Notes: generated from the sequence alone by a model not told the origin. 64,000 nucleotides of DNA from Brachybacterium sp036311905 (GCF_036311905.1 NZ_JAZDCH010000015.1:1-64000); one strand, 5' to 3'. Shown: positions 1-7,724, counted from the stretch's first letter. Numbers and translations: made by a program.

Positions 1-59
1 GAGGAGACACATGATGGGCCAAACTGCGCCATCGTCACACCCCTCCTCCGCCGGGGCGG

Positions 60-380
60 TCAGTCGACGGTGACCTCCCCCATGGGGCCCCAGTCCTCGA
101 CGTCGACCTGCTGGGAGACGATCTGCGGGGTTGCGGCGAGATACTGCGGGAACTCCTGCTGCATGGTGCGGAAGTGCTCGGAGTTCACATGGGGCTCCGC
201 GCCCTCGTCGGTGAACGCCTCGATCAGCACGTAGGTGGTCGGGTCCTCAACGCTGCGGGACCACTCGAACCACTTGTTGCCGGGCTCGGCGCGGGTCGCC
301 TCGGTGAAGGGCCGGGAGATCTCCGGCCAGCGGTCGGCGAACTCGGGCTTCACGGGGAACTTGACGTTGATCAGGATCAT
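60..380 (-). CDS. Putative quinol monooxygenase (ABM/YgiN family)
   Basis: A 106-residue protein made of a single antibiotic-biosynthesis-monooxygenase (ABM) domain. It opens with a first strand (MILINVKFPVKPEF) and has the family's central W-x-E-W-x-x-S and Y-V-L-I-E-A-F strands, followed by a conserved-looking H-V-N-S-E-H-F segment. ABM proteins are small cofactor-free dimers that oxidise quinones or other aromatics, or detoxify electrophiles; the substrate cannot be read from the sequence. On the minus strand a TAGGGT hexamer (positions 445-440) and a short purine-rich stretch ahead of the ATG could serve as -10 and ribosome site. The gene ends close to the left window edge, and the first 59 bases hold no gene I can support. 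Confidence 0.85.
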   Translation of the reverse strand: MILINVKFPVKPEFADRWPEISRPFTEATRAEPGNKWFEWSRSVEDPTTYVLIEAFTDEGAEPHVNSEHFRTMQQEFPQYLAATPQIVSQQVDVEDWGPMGEVTVD

Positions 381-492
381 CAGGGGTCCTCTCTGGTCGG
401 GACGGGTCGGGTCTTGTCGGGACGGGCGTCTCGTCCGGCACCCTAGCGGGAAGCGCCGATCCGGTGCCGGTGCCCGAGCAGGATACGGGGGC

Positions 493-536
493 GGGGAGTC
501 CTCCCCATCGCGCCGCGGGGAGCCGGCCGCTAGATT
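493..536 (+). promoter_or_regulatory. Palindrome plus -10 element ahead of WXG-motif gene
   Basis: The palindrome GGGGAG-TC-CTCCCC (493-506) is followed by ATCGCGCCG, then after 24 bases in total by the -10-like hexamer TAGATT (531-536), which lies 8 bases ahead of the ATG. The same arrangement, with the same 24-base gap, precedes the other WXG-motif gene on the opposite strand near 62.9 kb. I infer a shared regulator binding site just upstream of -35. Confidence 0.55.
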
Positions 537-544
537 CCTGACAC

Positions 545-1531
545 ATGACGACTTTCCTGGGAGCGGACACTGACGCGCTGCGCGACGTCTCGGACACCTT
601 CGGCGACCGCGCGCAGCGGCTCGTCGAGCTCGCCGAGGAGCTGCTGGCGGCCGTGGGCGCGGTGTCCTGGGTGGGGCCGGATGCGGACATCCATCGTGCC
701 GAGTGCACCGCGGTCCTCGGGGATCTCACCGCTCGGGCGGGGGAGGTAACCGCGCGCGGTCGGGACCTGCTGGACGAGGCGGAGCAGCAGGACCAGGCGT
801 CCGAGCCGGGCACGGCCCGCGGCGGATCTGGGGGCGCCTGGTCCCCCGACGGATTCGACCTGTCCGACATCGCCCCCTGGCTCGTCCCCGGGAAGCCGAG
901 CACCTTCGCGGAACGAGCGAAGGATGTCGCCGAGAAGTGGTTCGAGGACAAGGTCAAGGAACGGGTCTCGGACGAGGCAGAGAAGGCCCTGGACCGGTTC
1001 CTGAAGAAGATCAGGACTCCCGACTACTGGATGCGGGGCGGCAAGAAAATCATCCCGGTGGTCCCGGATCTGATCGATGCTGCACAGCACGCGGTCGACG
1101 GCGAGACCGAGGAGATGACCTTTGCGATCTACCGGGCGCTCCTGGACCTCAGCCCGGGAACCGTATGGATGGGCACGGTCGACGCTGCGTCGGCGTATCT
1201 CTTTCCCCTCGCCCCCGACGACTGGATGTTCCCCGGGACAGACCAGCAGCTGAACCAGGGGTCCTTCTTCGACCATGTCGAGGCGGATGCGCTCGAGAAC
1301 AGCGAAGACAGCTCCTATTACGAGATGATGCGCGAGGGGGAGCAGTCCGGCCTGGAGATCTCGGACCGCCTCGGGATCGAGCACGAGGGGACGCGCAACG
1401 TCTTCAAGTCCGTCTGGGGATTCGCCGGAATGCTGGCACGAGGGCAGCGAGACCCGGCGGACCCCGACAAGCCGTGGGTCTTCGCGGCGTCCGAGCCCAC
1501 CCAGGACAAGATCCGCGACCTCCTCCCCTGA
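545..1531 (+). CDS. WXG-motif protein, possible type VII secretion substrate
   Basis: A 328-residue protein of unknown function. Residues 1-90 form a predicted helical hairpin with a W-V-G turn at 42-44, the hallmark of WXG100-type (ESX) proteins. This region aligns by eye with the N-terminus of the minus-strand gene near 62 kb: both have F-L-G-x-D-T-D, R-D, W-x-G-P-D-A and a D-Q/R-A-S-E segment near 80-90. After a Gly/Ser linker (about 95-105) comes a soluble, charged region to the C-terminus, with no catalytic motif or membrane segment I recognise. The start follows TAGATT by 8 bases and has no Shine-Dalgarno sequence, suggesting a leaderless mRNA. A two-part architecture (WXG helix pair plus variable C-terminus) resembles secreted effectors. 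No ESX ATPase or membrane component lies in the window, so secretion is inference. Confidence 0.7.
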   Translation: MTTFLGADTDALRDVSDTFGDRAQRLVELAEELLAAVGAVSWVGPDADIHRAECTAVLGDLTARAGEVTARGRDLLDEAEQQDQASEPGTARGGSGGAWSPDGFDLSDIAPWLVPGKPSTFAERAKDVAEKWFEDKVKERVSDEAEKALDRFLKKIRTPDYWMRGGKKIIPVVPDLIDAAQHAVDGETEEMTFAIYRALLDLSPGTVWMGTVDAASAYLFPLAPDDWMFPGTDQQLNQGSFFDHVEADALENSEDSSYYEMMREGEQSGLEISDRLGIEHEGTRNVFKSVWGFAGMLARGQRDPADPDKPWVFAASEPTQDKIRDLLP

Positions 1532-1562
1532 GCGGGGCGGCGCCGGCCGGGCGCGCCGCTCA
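1529..1562. terminator. Bidirectional terminator containing both stop codons
   Basis: An inverted repeat between two convergent genes. Outer arms TGAGCGG (1529-1535) and CCGCTCA (1556-1562) are perfect, with an inner GCGCC/GGCGC stem. The TGA of the plus-strand gene and the stop of the minus-strand gene are both inside the arms. There is no T-run. Confidence 0.65.
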
Positions 1563-2366
1563 GAACAGGATCGTGACGTCGCCCTGCTCGCGCAGCTCGG
1601 CGGCGAGGGTCGTCGCGGCCTCGTTCTGCTGCTGGGTGAGGGCCTGCTGGGCCAGCTGCTCGCGGACCTCCTCGAACGGCGGGACCTGCGAGGCGTCGGC
1701 CCCGGACTGCTCCTGCTGGGCGACGAGGTCGTCGTACTGGCCGCGCAGCTCCTCCTCCGTCGGCTCGGTGATGCCGCCCTCCTGGGTGACATAGGTGGTG
1801 AGCTCGTACTGGGTTGCGGCGTCCTCTCGGACCTGTTCCTCGGACACCCCCTGCTGGGCGAGGGTTTGGACCACCTCGTCGCCGGAGCCGAGGCCGTTCT
1901 GCTGGGCGATCTGGTCGAGGGTCGCGTCGATGTCCGCCTCGGTGGCCTCGATGCCGGAGTCGGCCGCGGCCTGCTGCAGCAGGCGGTTGTCGACCAGCTG
2001 ATCGGCGACCTGCTGTTGCAGAGTGGCCTCGTCGACCGCCTGTCCGGTGGTCTGCTGCTGCATCGCGGCCTGCTGGAACTGCGCCTCGTAGACGGGCACG
2101 AACTCCTCGCGGGTGATCTGCTCGCCGTTCACCTCGGCGACGATCTCGGGGATCGAGGAGGTGTCGGGCTGGGGGAGGGCCTGCTCCCCGCCGCCGTCGC
2201 TCGCGGCGGGCGGTGCGGTGCCTCCGGCATCGCTCGCCCCGGACGGGGCCGGGTCGTCGGGCCCGCAGGCGGCGAGGCCCAGGGCGGCGCCGACGGCGAG
2301 GGCCGCGGCGGCGGTCCGCACCGCGACGGCGGTGCGGAGGGAACGGGTGGTGCGGGTGCCGGTCAT
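1560..2366 (-). CDS. SurA N-terminal-like lipoprotein
   Basis: A 268-residue exported lipoprotein. Residues 1-33 are a signal peptide ending in the lipobox L-A-A-C with Cys34, followed by a Pro/Ser/Gly-rich linker. From about residue 75 the protein resembles the SurA/PrsA-type chaperone N-domain (A-E-V-N-G-E-Q-I-T-R-E-E-F), with Gln-rich helices to the C-terminus. No parvulin peptidyl-prolyl isomerase domain is present, so it would act only as a holdase-type chaperone on the outside of the membrane. The chosen ATG follows AGGAGG by 5 bases; the frame is open further upstream, but that part is Arg/Pro-rich shadow coding. It may assist folding of secreted proteins; the partner is unknown. Confidence 0.8.
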   Translation of the reverse strand: MTGTRTTRSLRTAVAVRTAAAALAVGAALGLAACGPDDPAPSGASDAGGTAPPAASDGGGEQALPQPDTSSIPEIVAEVNGEQITREEFVPVYEAQFQQAAMQQQTTGQAVDEATLQQQVADQLVDNRLLQQAAADSGIEATEADIDATLDQIAQQNGLGSGDEVVQTLAQQGVSEEQVREDAATQYELTTYVTQEGGITEPTEEELRGQYDDLVAQQEQSGADASQVPPFEEVREQLAQQALTQQQNEAATTLAAELREQGDVTILF

Positions 2367-2476
2367 GCGGACCTCCTGAGGGTCGGGTGCTCCGGGTGGA
2401 CGGCGTCGGCGACCGTACCGGTCCGACCCGGACGCCGCGAGGCGGCCGCGGGGGCCGTGTGCGATGACTCTCGCCC

Positions 2477-2520
2477 CGCGATGCGACCGGGCCGGACCGC
2501 TCCGACCTGGTCGCATCGCG
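2477..2520 (-). terminator. Hairpin downstream of TipA-like regulator
   Basis: Perfect 12-base arms CGCGATGCGACC (2477-2488) and GGTCGCATCGCG (2509-2520), with a small inner CGGA/TCCG stem in the 20-base loop. It lies 22 bases past the stop of the minus-strand MerR gene. There is no T-run, as usual in high-GC actinobacteria. Confidence 0.6.
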
Positions 2521-2542
2521 CGGCACGCGGGGTCCTCGCCGG

Positions 2543-3304
2543 TCAGCGCAGCATGGTCCGGGCGTACTCGCGCATCGCGTCGCGCACGAAGGGGGCGAGC
2601 TCGACGCCGTCCCGCGAGAAGGTCCTCCCGAAGCGGGGATCGGCGACGTAGAGCTCGCCGAGGCCTGTGAAGGCCTCCGCCTCCGGGGCCCGCCCGCCCC
2701 AGCCGTGGGACACCCAGGTGTGCAGCCGCCCGGCGAGCTCCTGCGTCGCGGGGTCCGCGGAGTCGGTCCCGCGGGCGACGAGCTCCGCGAAGCCGTCCAC
2801 GATGTCGGTCAGCTCCTGCTGGAACCGGCGGCGGTCGGCCTCGGACACCGAGCGCCACCAGCGATCGGCGCGGGCGTAGGCCTCCGGCCCCCAGCGCTGC
2901 TCCACCTCCTCCCGGTGCTGCGTGTGGTCGAATCCGTCGAACATCGTCTCGGTCACGAGCTCTCCTCCTGTCTCGATCATGGTGAGGGTGGCGCGCACCG
3001 AGGCGGCGACCCGGGCGAGGCGCTCCCGCTCGAGGTCGAGCTGCGCCGCATGCTCACGCAGCGCGGTCGCGAGGTCGACGCTCTCGGCGAGCACCCGGCC
3101 GATCTCCGGCAGGCCCAGGCCGAGCTCGCGCAGCACGAGGATCCGCTGCAGGCGTAGCAGACCGGTGCGGTCGTAGAACCGCTGGCCCCCGTGCCCGATG
3201 CGGGACGGCTCGAGCAGGCCCACCTGCTGGTAGTGCCGCAGGGTACGGCTGGTGGTGCCGGTGAGCCGCACGATCTCCTGCATCGGCCAGTCCCGGGTGC
3301 TCAT
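2543..3304 (-). CDS. MerR-family regulator with TipAS ligand-binding domain
   Basis: A 253-residue transcription factor. Residues 7-75 are a MerR winged helix-turn-helix (V-R-L-T-G-T-T-S-R-T-L-R-H-Y, then G-L-L-E-P and R-F-Y), followed by a dimerisation helix. Residues about 125-250 match the TipAS drug-recognition domain (H-R-E-E-V-E-Q-R-W-G near its start, Y-V-A-D-P-R-F near its end). TipAL proteins bind thiopeptides or related drugs and activate their own promoter by twisting a long-spaced -35/-10. The ATG was chosen because it follows GAGAGGAGAGG and begins the HTH; a longer frame adds 24 basic residues. A strong palindrome about 50 bases upstream is its probable autoregulatory site. No separate resistance gene is adjacent on this strand, so a multidrug target elsewhere is possible. 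Confidence 0.85.
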   Translation of the reverse strand: MSTRDWPMQEIVRLTGTTSRTLRHYQQVGLLEPSRIGHGGQRFYDRTGLLRLQRILVLRELGLGLPEIGRVLAESVDLATALREHAAQLDLERERLARVAASVRATLTMIETGGELVTETMFDGFDHTQHREEVEQRWGPEAYARADRWWRSVSEADRRRFQQELTDIVDGFAELVARGTDSADPATQELAGRLHTWVSHGWGGRAPEAEAFTGLGELYVADPRFGRTFSRDGVELAPFVRDAMREYARTMLR

Positions 3305-3352
3305 CGCCTCTCCTCTCGTCGGCCGTCGCGTTCGGTGCATGACCCACTGTGT

Positions 3353-3373
3353 CGCTTGACGTCGCGTCAAGCG
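3353..3373 (-). promoter_or_regulatory. Palindromic operator of the MerR/TipA-like gene
   Basis: A perfect inverted repeat: arms CGCTTGACG and CGTCAAGCG around TCG. Each arm contains a TTGACG -35-like hexamer, one per strand. Location and symmetry fit a MerR-family operator lying over the -35 region. No convincing -10 at 19-20 bases was identified. Confidence 0.6.
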
Positions 3374-3443
3374 CAAGGGGTCGGCGGCACGAGTTTCGAG
3401 AGGCGCAGGCCTCGGGCCCTGCAGACCCGCCCTCCGGAACGCG

Positions 3444-3480
3444 GGACGGCCGGGCCGCCTCGAGGGCAGCCCGGCCGTCC
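3444..3480 (-). terminator. Terminator hairpin downstream of rpf gene
   Basis: Perfect 12-base arms GGACGGCCGGGC (3444-3455) and GCCCGGCCGTCC (3469-3480) with a 13-base loop, 43 bases past the stop of the minus-strand Rpf gene. Confidence 0.65.
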
Positions 3481-3523
3481 GGGATCGCAGTGCCGCGCGG
3501 GCTGCGCGGCAGGGAAAGCGGGT

Positions 3524-4510
3524 TCAGTACAGGTTGAGGAAGGCCTGCAGCACCTCGACGGTGTCCTCGTCGATCTCGTCGGAGCCGTTCTGCGTGGCGC
3601 CGACCTCGTGCTGCAGCCCGGCGACGGTGTCCTCGCCGATCACGCCGTCCTGGTCGGTCTTCGCCCAGGCCTGCAGGGCGAGGGTGGTCTCCTCGTCCAT
3701 CTCGCCGGTCTGCTCGACACCCAGCCAGTCCTGGAGGGCGGTGATGGTCTCGGTGCCCATCTTCCCGTCCACCTCGAGGGTGCCGGCCACCGAGAGGTCG
3801 CCGGTCGCGTTCGAGCCGGGCTCGTCCGCGGAACCCTGCTCGGCCGGAGCGGACTCCTCGGCCGGGGCCTCCTCCTGCTCGGGCTGCTCCTGCTCGGTCT
3901 CCTTCGTGAAGCCGTTGTCGTCGCAGTTGTCGGCGATGCCGTCGCCGTTGCAGCTCCAGTCGCCCTGGGGCTCGGAGCTCTCGCGCTCGGTGGAGCGGTT
4001 CGCCTGCTCGTCCGACTCGCGGGTCTCGGTGGACTGCTGCTCCTGCTGCGAGGAGTCGTCCTGCTCCGACTCGGAGGAATCGTCCGCGTCGGACTCGTCG
4101 GCGGCGGGCGCACCACCGGTGTCGGCGCCGCCGGAGAGGGCGACGCCGCAGGTGGGCCACGCGCCGGGGCCCTGCTCGGCGAGCACGCGCTCGGCCACGG
4201 CGATCTGCTCGCTCTTGGAGGCCTGGTCGGCGCTCGAGGCGTACTCGGTGCCGCCGAAGCCCTCCCAGGTCTGCTGGGAGAACTGCAGGCCACCGTAGTA
4301 GCCGTTGCCGGTGTTGATCGCCCAGTCGCCGCCGGACTCGCAGGCGGCGACCTCGTCCCAGCCGCTCGCGGCGCTCGCGGAGGTCGTGGTCAGGGCGAGC
4401 ATGCCGGAGGCGACGACGGCGCCTCCGGCCAGGGCGACGGCCGAACGGGTGAGGCCGCGGCGGACGACGCCGACGGACGGGGTGGAACGGTGGGTGTTGT
4501 GCCGGGACAT
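3524..4510 (-). CDS. Resuscitation-promoting factor-like transglycosylase with peptidoglycan-binding tail
   Basis: A 328-residue secreted protein. Residues 1-48 are a signal peptide. Residues 49-125 are an Rpf lysozyme-like domain: A-C-E-S-G-G with the expected catalytic Glu58, then Y-Y-G-G-L-Q-F-S and W-x-G-F-G-G, and a Cys57/late-Cys pair likely to form a disulfide. It would cleave glycan strands to restart growth or remodel the wall. A very acidic Ser/Glu/Asp/Gln region (about 130-225) follows, including C-N-G-D-G-I-A-D-N-C-D-D-N-G, which looks like a Ca-binding EF-hand/Excalibur-type loop. Residues 235-328 contain degenerate repeats (D-G-K-M-G-T-E-T, T-G-E-M-D-E-E-T, D-G-V-I-G-E-D-T, each followed by L-Q or V-L-Q) typical of small peptidoglycan-binding modules. 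The ATG follows GAAAGGA. The 376-base gap upstream, shared with a divergent globin gene, carries its promoter. Confidence 0.88.
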   Translation of the reverse strand: MSRHNTHRSTPSVGVVRRGLTRSAVALAGGAVVASGMLALTTTSASAASGWDEVAACESGGDWAINTGNGYYGGLQFSQQTWEGFGGTEYASSADQASKSEQIAVAERVLAEQGPGAWPTCGVALSGGADTGGAPAADESDADDSSESEQDDSSQQEQQSTETRESDEQANRSTERESSEPQGDWSCNGDGIADNCDDNGFTKETEQEQPEQEEAPAEESAPAEQGSADEPGSNATGDLSVAGTLEVDGKMGTETITALQDWLGVEQTGEMDEETTLALQAWAKTDQDGVIGEDTVAGLQHEVGATQNGSDEIDEDTVEVLQAFLNLY

Positions 4511-4589
4511 GGGTGTCCTTTCACAGTCGCGCGGTTCCCGCGGCGGCCACCGCTCAGGGACGGCGCTCCCGCGGAGCTGGACGGCGGAC

Positions 4590-4620
4590 ACCGTAGGGGA
4601 GCGGCCCCCGGGCGGATCAA
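4590..4620 (-). promoter_or_regulatory. Candidate promoter of rpf gene
   Basis: On the minus strand TTGATC (4620-4615) and TACGGT (4595-4590) are separated by 19 bases, about 80 bases ahead of the Rpf start. The rest of the 376-base gap is GC-rich. I looked for the c-di-AMP riboswitch that often precedes rpf genes and could not recognise it. Confidence 0.4.
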
Positions 4621-4886
4621 GTCCGCGACGCCCCTCCCGGGCCCGGCGTGACCCTCCGAGTAGCGGCGCATGGTCCACCCTTTACGTGACGCGGAGCGCT
4701 GACCTGCACCGACGTCGGGGTCGGGAGGAGTCGTGAGGATCCTGTGCGGGTCTTCTCGGGGCTGCCGAACAGATCACGATCCTGGACGCCGGCTGACCGG
4801 CGGCTCCAGAGCGGGTCCACACGGGGCGACGGATGATGCCGGCGAGACGATCCGACCTGCGCCCCGGGAGGCGTAACATCCGGGCC

Positions 4887-5336
4887 ATGCGGCGCAGCAT
4901 CTGCGAGGCGGCGGGCGGCCCGGACGCCCTCCTCCGCCTCTCCCGTCACTGGCACGACCTCGCCCTCGAGGACCCGCTCGTCTCCCATGCCTTCTCCCAC
5001 GGATTTGCCGAGGACCATGGGGAGCGGCTCGCCGCCTATCTCGTCGAGGCCCTCGGCGGCCCGCCGCAATACACCGGGTCCTACGGCCCCGCCGCCCATG
5101 TCGACCGGATCCATGCCGGCAACGGCGTCCACGAGGACTTCGACGAAGCAGGCATCGCGGTGTTCGACCGAGCGATCGTCGCAGCGGAGATCCCCGAGCC
5201 CGCCGCGTCGGCCATCTCCGCCTACTGGGCGTGGGCGACCCGCACCGTGATGAACGAGTTCGCGACCTCCGCGGCGGAAGTCCCCGCGGACCGGCCCGTC
5301 CACCGCTGGGACTGGGACGGCCCCGTCGGCCGCTGA
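4887..5336 (+). CDS. Group II truncated haemoglobin-like globin
   Basis: A 149-residue globin. The F-helix region H-V-D-R-I-H-A-G-N-G-V carries the family's proximal His, and E-D-P-L-V-S-H-A-F and Y-T-G-S-Y-G-P-A match conserved 2/2-haemoglobin stretches. The C-terminal W-D-W-D-G-P-V extension is common in actinobacterial homologues. Such proteins bind O2 or NO and are linked to peroxide and nitrosative stress. The ATG lies 7 bases after TAACAT (4874-4879), so the mRNA is probably leaderless; a longer frame starting 18 codons upstream has no support. The next gene begins 20 bases downstream with its own -10. Confidence 0.83.
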   Translation: MRRSICEAAGGPDALLRLSRHWHDLALEDPLVSHAFSHGFAEDHGERLAAYLVEALGGPPQYTGSYGPAAHVDRIHAGNGVHEDFDEAGIAVFDRAIVAAEIPEPAASAISAYWAWATRTVMNEFATSAAEVPADRPVHRWDWDGPVGR

Positions 5337-5356
5337 GCCCCGGTAGTCTCCGCCCC

Positions 5357-6004
5357 ATGCGAGGGGCACTGGGGGCGTATCTGGTCGTCGGGGCGGTGCA
5401 CGTCCTCGCCCAGCTGCTCGGGCATCGGCCGACGGCGGACCTGACGCAGCTCCTGGTGATGCCGCTCCTCGCCGTCGCGCTCCTCGCGGGCACCTCGACG
5501 CCGCGACCGCGCCTGGTGCGGTGGGTCCTGCTCGGGCTGCTCTTCTCCTGGCTCGGGGACTCGGTGCCCCGACTGCTCGCGGGGGATGCGGCCTTCCTCG
5601 CGATGGTGGGTTGCTTCCTGCTCGCGCAGCTCGTCTACGCGGGCGCCTTCTGGCCGCTGCGGGAGCGCAGCGTGCTGCGTCGGCCCGTCGTGCTGCTGCC
5701 CTATCTCGCGGCGGCGATCGCGATCATCCTCCTGTGCGCTCCCCGGGCCGGCATCCTGCTCCCGGCGATCGTGGTCTACGCCGGGGCGATCGTGGTGATG
5801 GCCGTGCTCGCGACGGGGCTCGGCAGGCTCGGCGGGATCGGGGCGGCGGTGTTTGTGCTCTCCGATGCGCTGATCGCGCTGAACGCCTTCGGCGTGCTGA
5901 CGCTGCCGGCCCACGGCGCGTGGGTCATGGTCACCTATCTCGCCGCCCAGCTGATGCTGGTCCTCGCCGTGCTGCAGCAGGACCAGGTGGGCGCGCGGGA
6001 CTGA
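5357..6004 (+). CDS. Lysoplasmalogenase-like membrane protein (YhhN/TMEM86 family)
   Basis: A 215-residue integral membrane protein with about seven to eight hydrophobic segments and short loops. Conserved-looking YhhN features include F-S-W-L-G-D at about 58-64, an M-V-G-C-F-L-L-A-Q-L-V-Y segment, and S-D-A-L-I-A-L-N near 180. The family hydrolyses the vinyl-ether bond of lysoplasmalogens or is of unassigned lipid function. The start ATG follows TAGTCT (5344-5349) by 7 bases, again a leaderless pattern. A nested palindrome region follows the stop. Confidence 0.8.
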   Translation: MRGALGAYLVVGAVHVLAQLLGHRPTADLTQLLVMPLLAVALLAGTSTPRPRLVRWVLLGLLFSWLGDSVPRLLAGDAAFLAMVGCFLLAQLVYAGAFWPLRERSVLRRPVVLLPYLAAAIAIILLCAPRAGILLPAIVVYAGAIVVMAVLATGLGRLGGIGAAVFVLSDALIALNAFGVLTLPAHGAWVMVTYLAAQLMLVLAVLQQDQVGARD

Positions 6005-6043
6005 GTGCCGTCACGCCACCCCGACGCGGACGAGCACTGGCTC

Positions 6044-6093
6044 CTGGCGTGCCTCTACGCCTACAGAGGCATAGAGGCGTACCAGTACGCCAG
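6044..6093. terminator. Nested palindromes between convergent genes
   Basis: Outer arms CTGGCGT (6044-6050) and ACGCCAG (6087-6093). Inside lies an 11-base stem GCCTCTACGCC/GGCATAGAGGC (6051-6061, 6068-6078) with one mismatch, and overlapping it a second perfect palindrome GGCGTAC-CA-GTACGCC (6076-6091). The two alternative folds between convergent genes suggest a bidirectional terminator. Confidence 0.6.
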
Positions 6094-6123
6094 GCGCCAG
6101 CAGTCGACGACGACCTCGCCGCG

Positions 6124-7503
6124 TCAGCTGCGGCTGTACGCCGCGCGCTCCTGCTCGCGGGCGAGGCGCTTGGCCTCTTTCTCGGCGAGGGCCCGCTCCT
6201 CCTCGGCGACCGTGATGACGTTGCCGCTGGGATCGGTCGCGACGGTGCCGTCCGGGCGGGTGACGACCAGGCCCTCCGGCTGCTCGTCGCTGCGCTCGCC
6301 GAGGTCGTTGTGGGCCTGGCGCCGCTCGTGGATGCGGTGGGCATCGGCGAGCAGCTCGAGGACGTTGCGCTCCTCGACGACCATGTCCTGGTACTTCGCG
6401 GGCAGCGCCTCGATGGCCTTCTCGTGCTCGATCATCCGCGCGTACAGCGCATCGCGCCGCTCCTCGAAGGAGGCGTAGGTCATCTCGACGTAGGCCTGCG
6501 CCTCGCGGTGGGCGTCGTTCACCGCGGCCTGCGCCCGGCCCTTGGGGGAGAGCAGCGAGGCCAGCACGGTGACGACGAGGACGCCGACGATCACGGACAG
6601 GGAGAAGGTGGTGGTGATCTCCGGGATCGCGTGCACCGCCTCGCCGCCGTTGATGAAGGGCAGCTCGTTCTCGTGCAGCGCATGGACCACGAGCTTCACG
6701 CCGATGAAGGCGAGGATGATCGAGAGGCCGTAGGACAGGTATACGAGCCGGTCCAGCAGGCCGTCGATGAGGAAGTACAGCTGGCGCAGGCCCAGCAGCG
6801 AGAACACCGTCGCGGTGAACACGATGTAGGTGTTCTGGGTGAGGCCGAAGATCGCGGGGATCGAGTCGAGGGCGAACAGCAGGTCGGTGCCGCCGATCGC
6901 GATCATCACGAGCAGCATCGGGGTGAGGACGCGCTTGCCGTTCTCGATGGTGAAGAGCTTGTCGCCGTCGTACTCGTCGGTCGCGGGCAGGAACCGCTTG
7001 ACCAGGCGGACGAATAAGCCCTCGCCGGGCTCCTCGTCCTTCTCGCGCAGCTCCTCGAGGATCATCTTGAGCGCGGTGAACAGCAGGATCGCGCCGAAGA
7101 AGTAGAAGGCCCAGGAGAAGGCGTCGATCGCGGCGGCGCCCGCCAGGATCATGCCGGTTCGGGCCACGATCGCGAAGGTGATGCCGAAGAGCAGCACCTT
7201 CTGCTGGTCCTCGCGGGGCACCGCGAAGGTGCCCATGATCACGAGGAACACGAAGAGGTTGTCGACCGAGAGGGCCTTCTCGGTGACGTACCCGGCGAAG
7301 TACTCCGTGCCCATGTCCACGCCGCCGAGGGCGAGCACGCCCACGCCGAAAAGGAGGGCGATGCCCACGTAGATCGCGGACCAGACGGCGGCCTCGCGCA
7401 ACGTGGGGATGTGCGCCTTGCGCACGTGGAAGATGTAGTCGAAGGCCAGAAGGCCCAGGATCGCCACGACGGTGAGGATCCAGACGAGCGGGGAGACGGT
7501 CAT
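6124..7503 (-). CDS. TerC/Alx-family integral membrane protein, probable Mn2+ exporter
   Basis: A 459-residue protein. Residues 1-325 are the TerC core with about nine membrane segments and the family's acidic intramembrane motifs: E-K-A-L-S-V-D-N-L-F-V near 65-75 and G-G-T-D-L-L-F-A-L-D-S-I-P-A around 215. Residues about 330-459 form a long charged cytoplasmic tail with helical E-E-R-R/K-E-A-K-R heptads, longer than the usual TerC of about 320-340 residues. TerC/Alx proteins export manganese and help metallate secreted proteins. The ATG was chosen because it begins the first membrane segment; the frame extends 37 codons upstream through the leader. A yybP-ykoY-like leader directly upstream supports Mn2+ control. 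Confidence 0.88.
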   Translation of the reverse strand: MTVSPLVWILTVVAILGLLAFDYIFHVRKAHIPTLREAAVWSAIYVGIALLFGVGVLALGGVDMGTEYFAGYVTEKALSVDNLFVFLVIMGTFAVPREDQQKVLLFGITFAIVARTGMILAGAAAIDAFSWAFYFFGAILLFTALKMILEELREKDEEPGEGLFVRLVKRFLPATDEYDGDKLFTIENGKRVLTPMLLVMIAIGGTDLLFALDSIPAIFGLTQNTYIVFTATVFSLLGLRQLYFLIDGLLDRLVYLSYGLSIILAFIGVKLVVHALHENELPFINGGEAVHAIPEITTTFSLSVIVGVLVVTVLASLLSPKGRAQAAVNDAHREAQAYVEMTYASFEERRDALYARMIEHEKAIEALPAKYQDMVVEERNVLELLADAHRIHERRQAHNDLGERSDEQPEGLVVTRPDGTVATDPSGNVITVAEEERALAEKEAKRLAREQERAAYSRS

Positions 7504-7529
7504 GGCTCTGCTTTCGGGGGTCGAATCGG

Positions 7530-7640
7530 GAGACCCGGGTCTCTCCACCCCTCGACCGAGCCGATGGGCCGCTGCGCCCGGAGCGCCCCTGTCGGCCCTC
7601 GTGATGACGTGCACAGCGTGACGGATACTCCCCCGTTGCC
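7530..7640 (-). ncRNA. Putative yybP-ykoY manganese riboswitch
   Basis: Read on the minus strand, the TerC leader contains GGGGGAGTA (7634-7626), then GTCATCACG, and near its 3' end GGAGAGACCC (about 7545-7536). These match in order the conserved 5' GGGGAGUA, the middle GUC(G/A)UCA and the 3' AGACC of the yybP-ykoY family as I know it from B. subtilis yybP. The 3' end merges into the perfect palindrome GAGACCC-GGGTCTC, a possible expression platform. The family senses Mn2+ and often precedes TerC or mntP-type genes. Confidence 0.65.
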
Positions 7641-7724
7641 ATCCGCGATTCTACACGGGGCCCCTCCGCACCTGGGAAGACCCTGCGATCAAGGTCTCCG
7701 CCGACGCAGCGTCCGCTGCACCCC

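Noticed and set aside
11..73. A 20-codon frame with a GAGGAG ribosome site at the left edge
   Set aside because: Too short, overlaps the end of the ABM gene, no similarity recognised; context is cut off by the window edge.
4511..4886. c-di-AMP (ydaO-type) riboswitch before rpf
   Set aside because: The conserved blocks could not be recognised by eye; a covariance search would decide.
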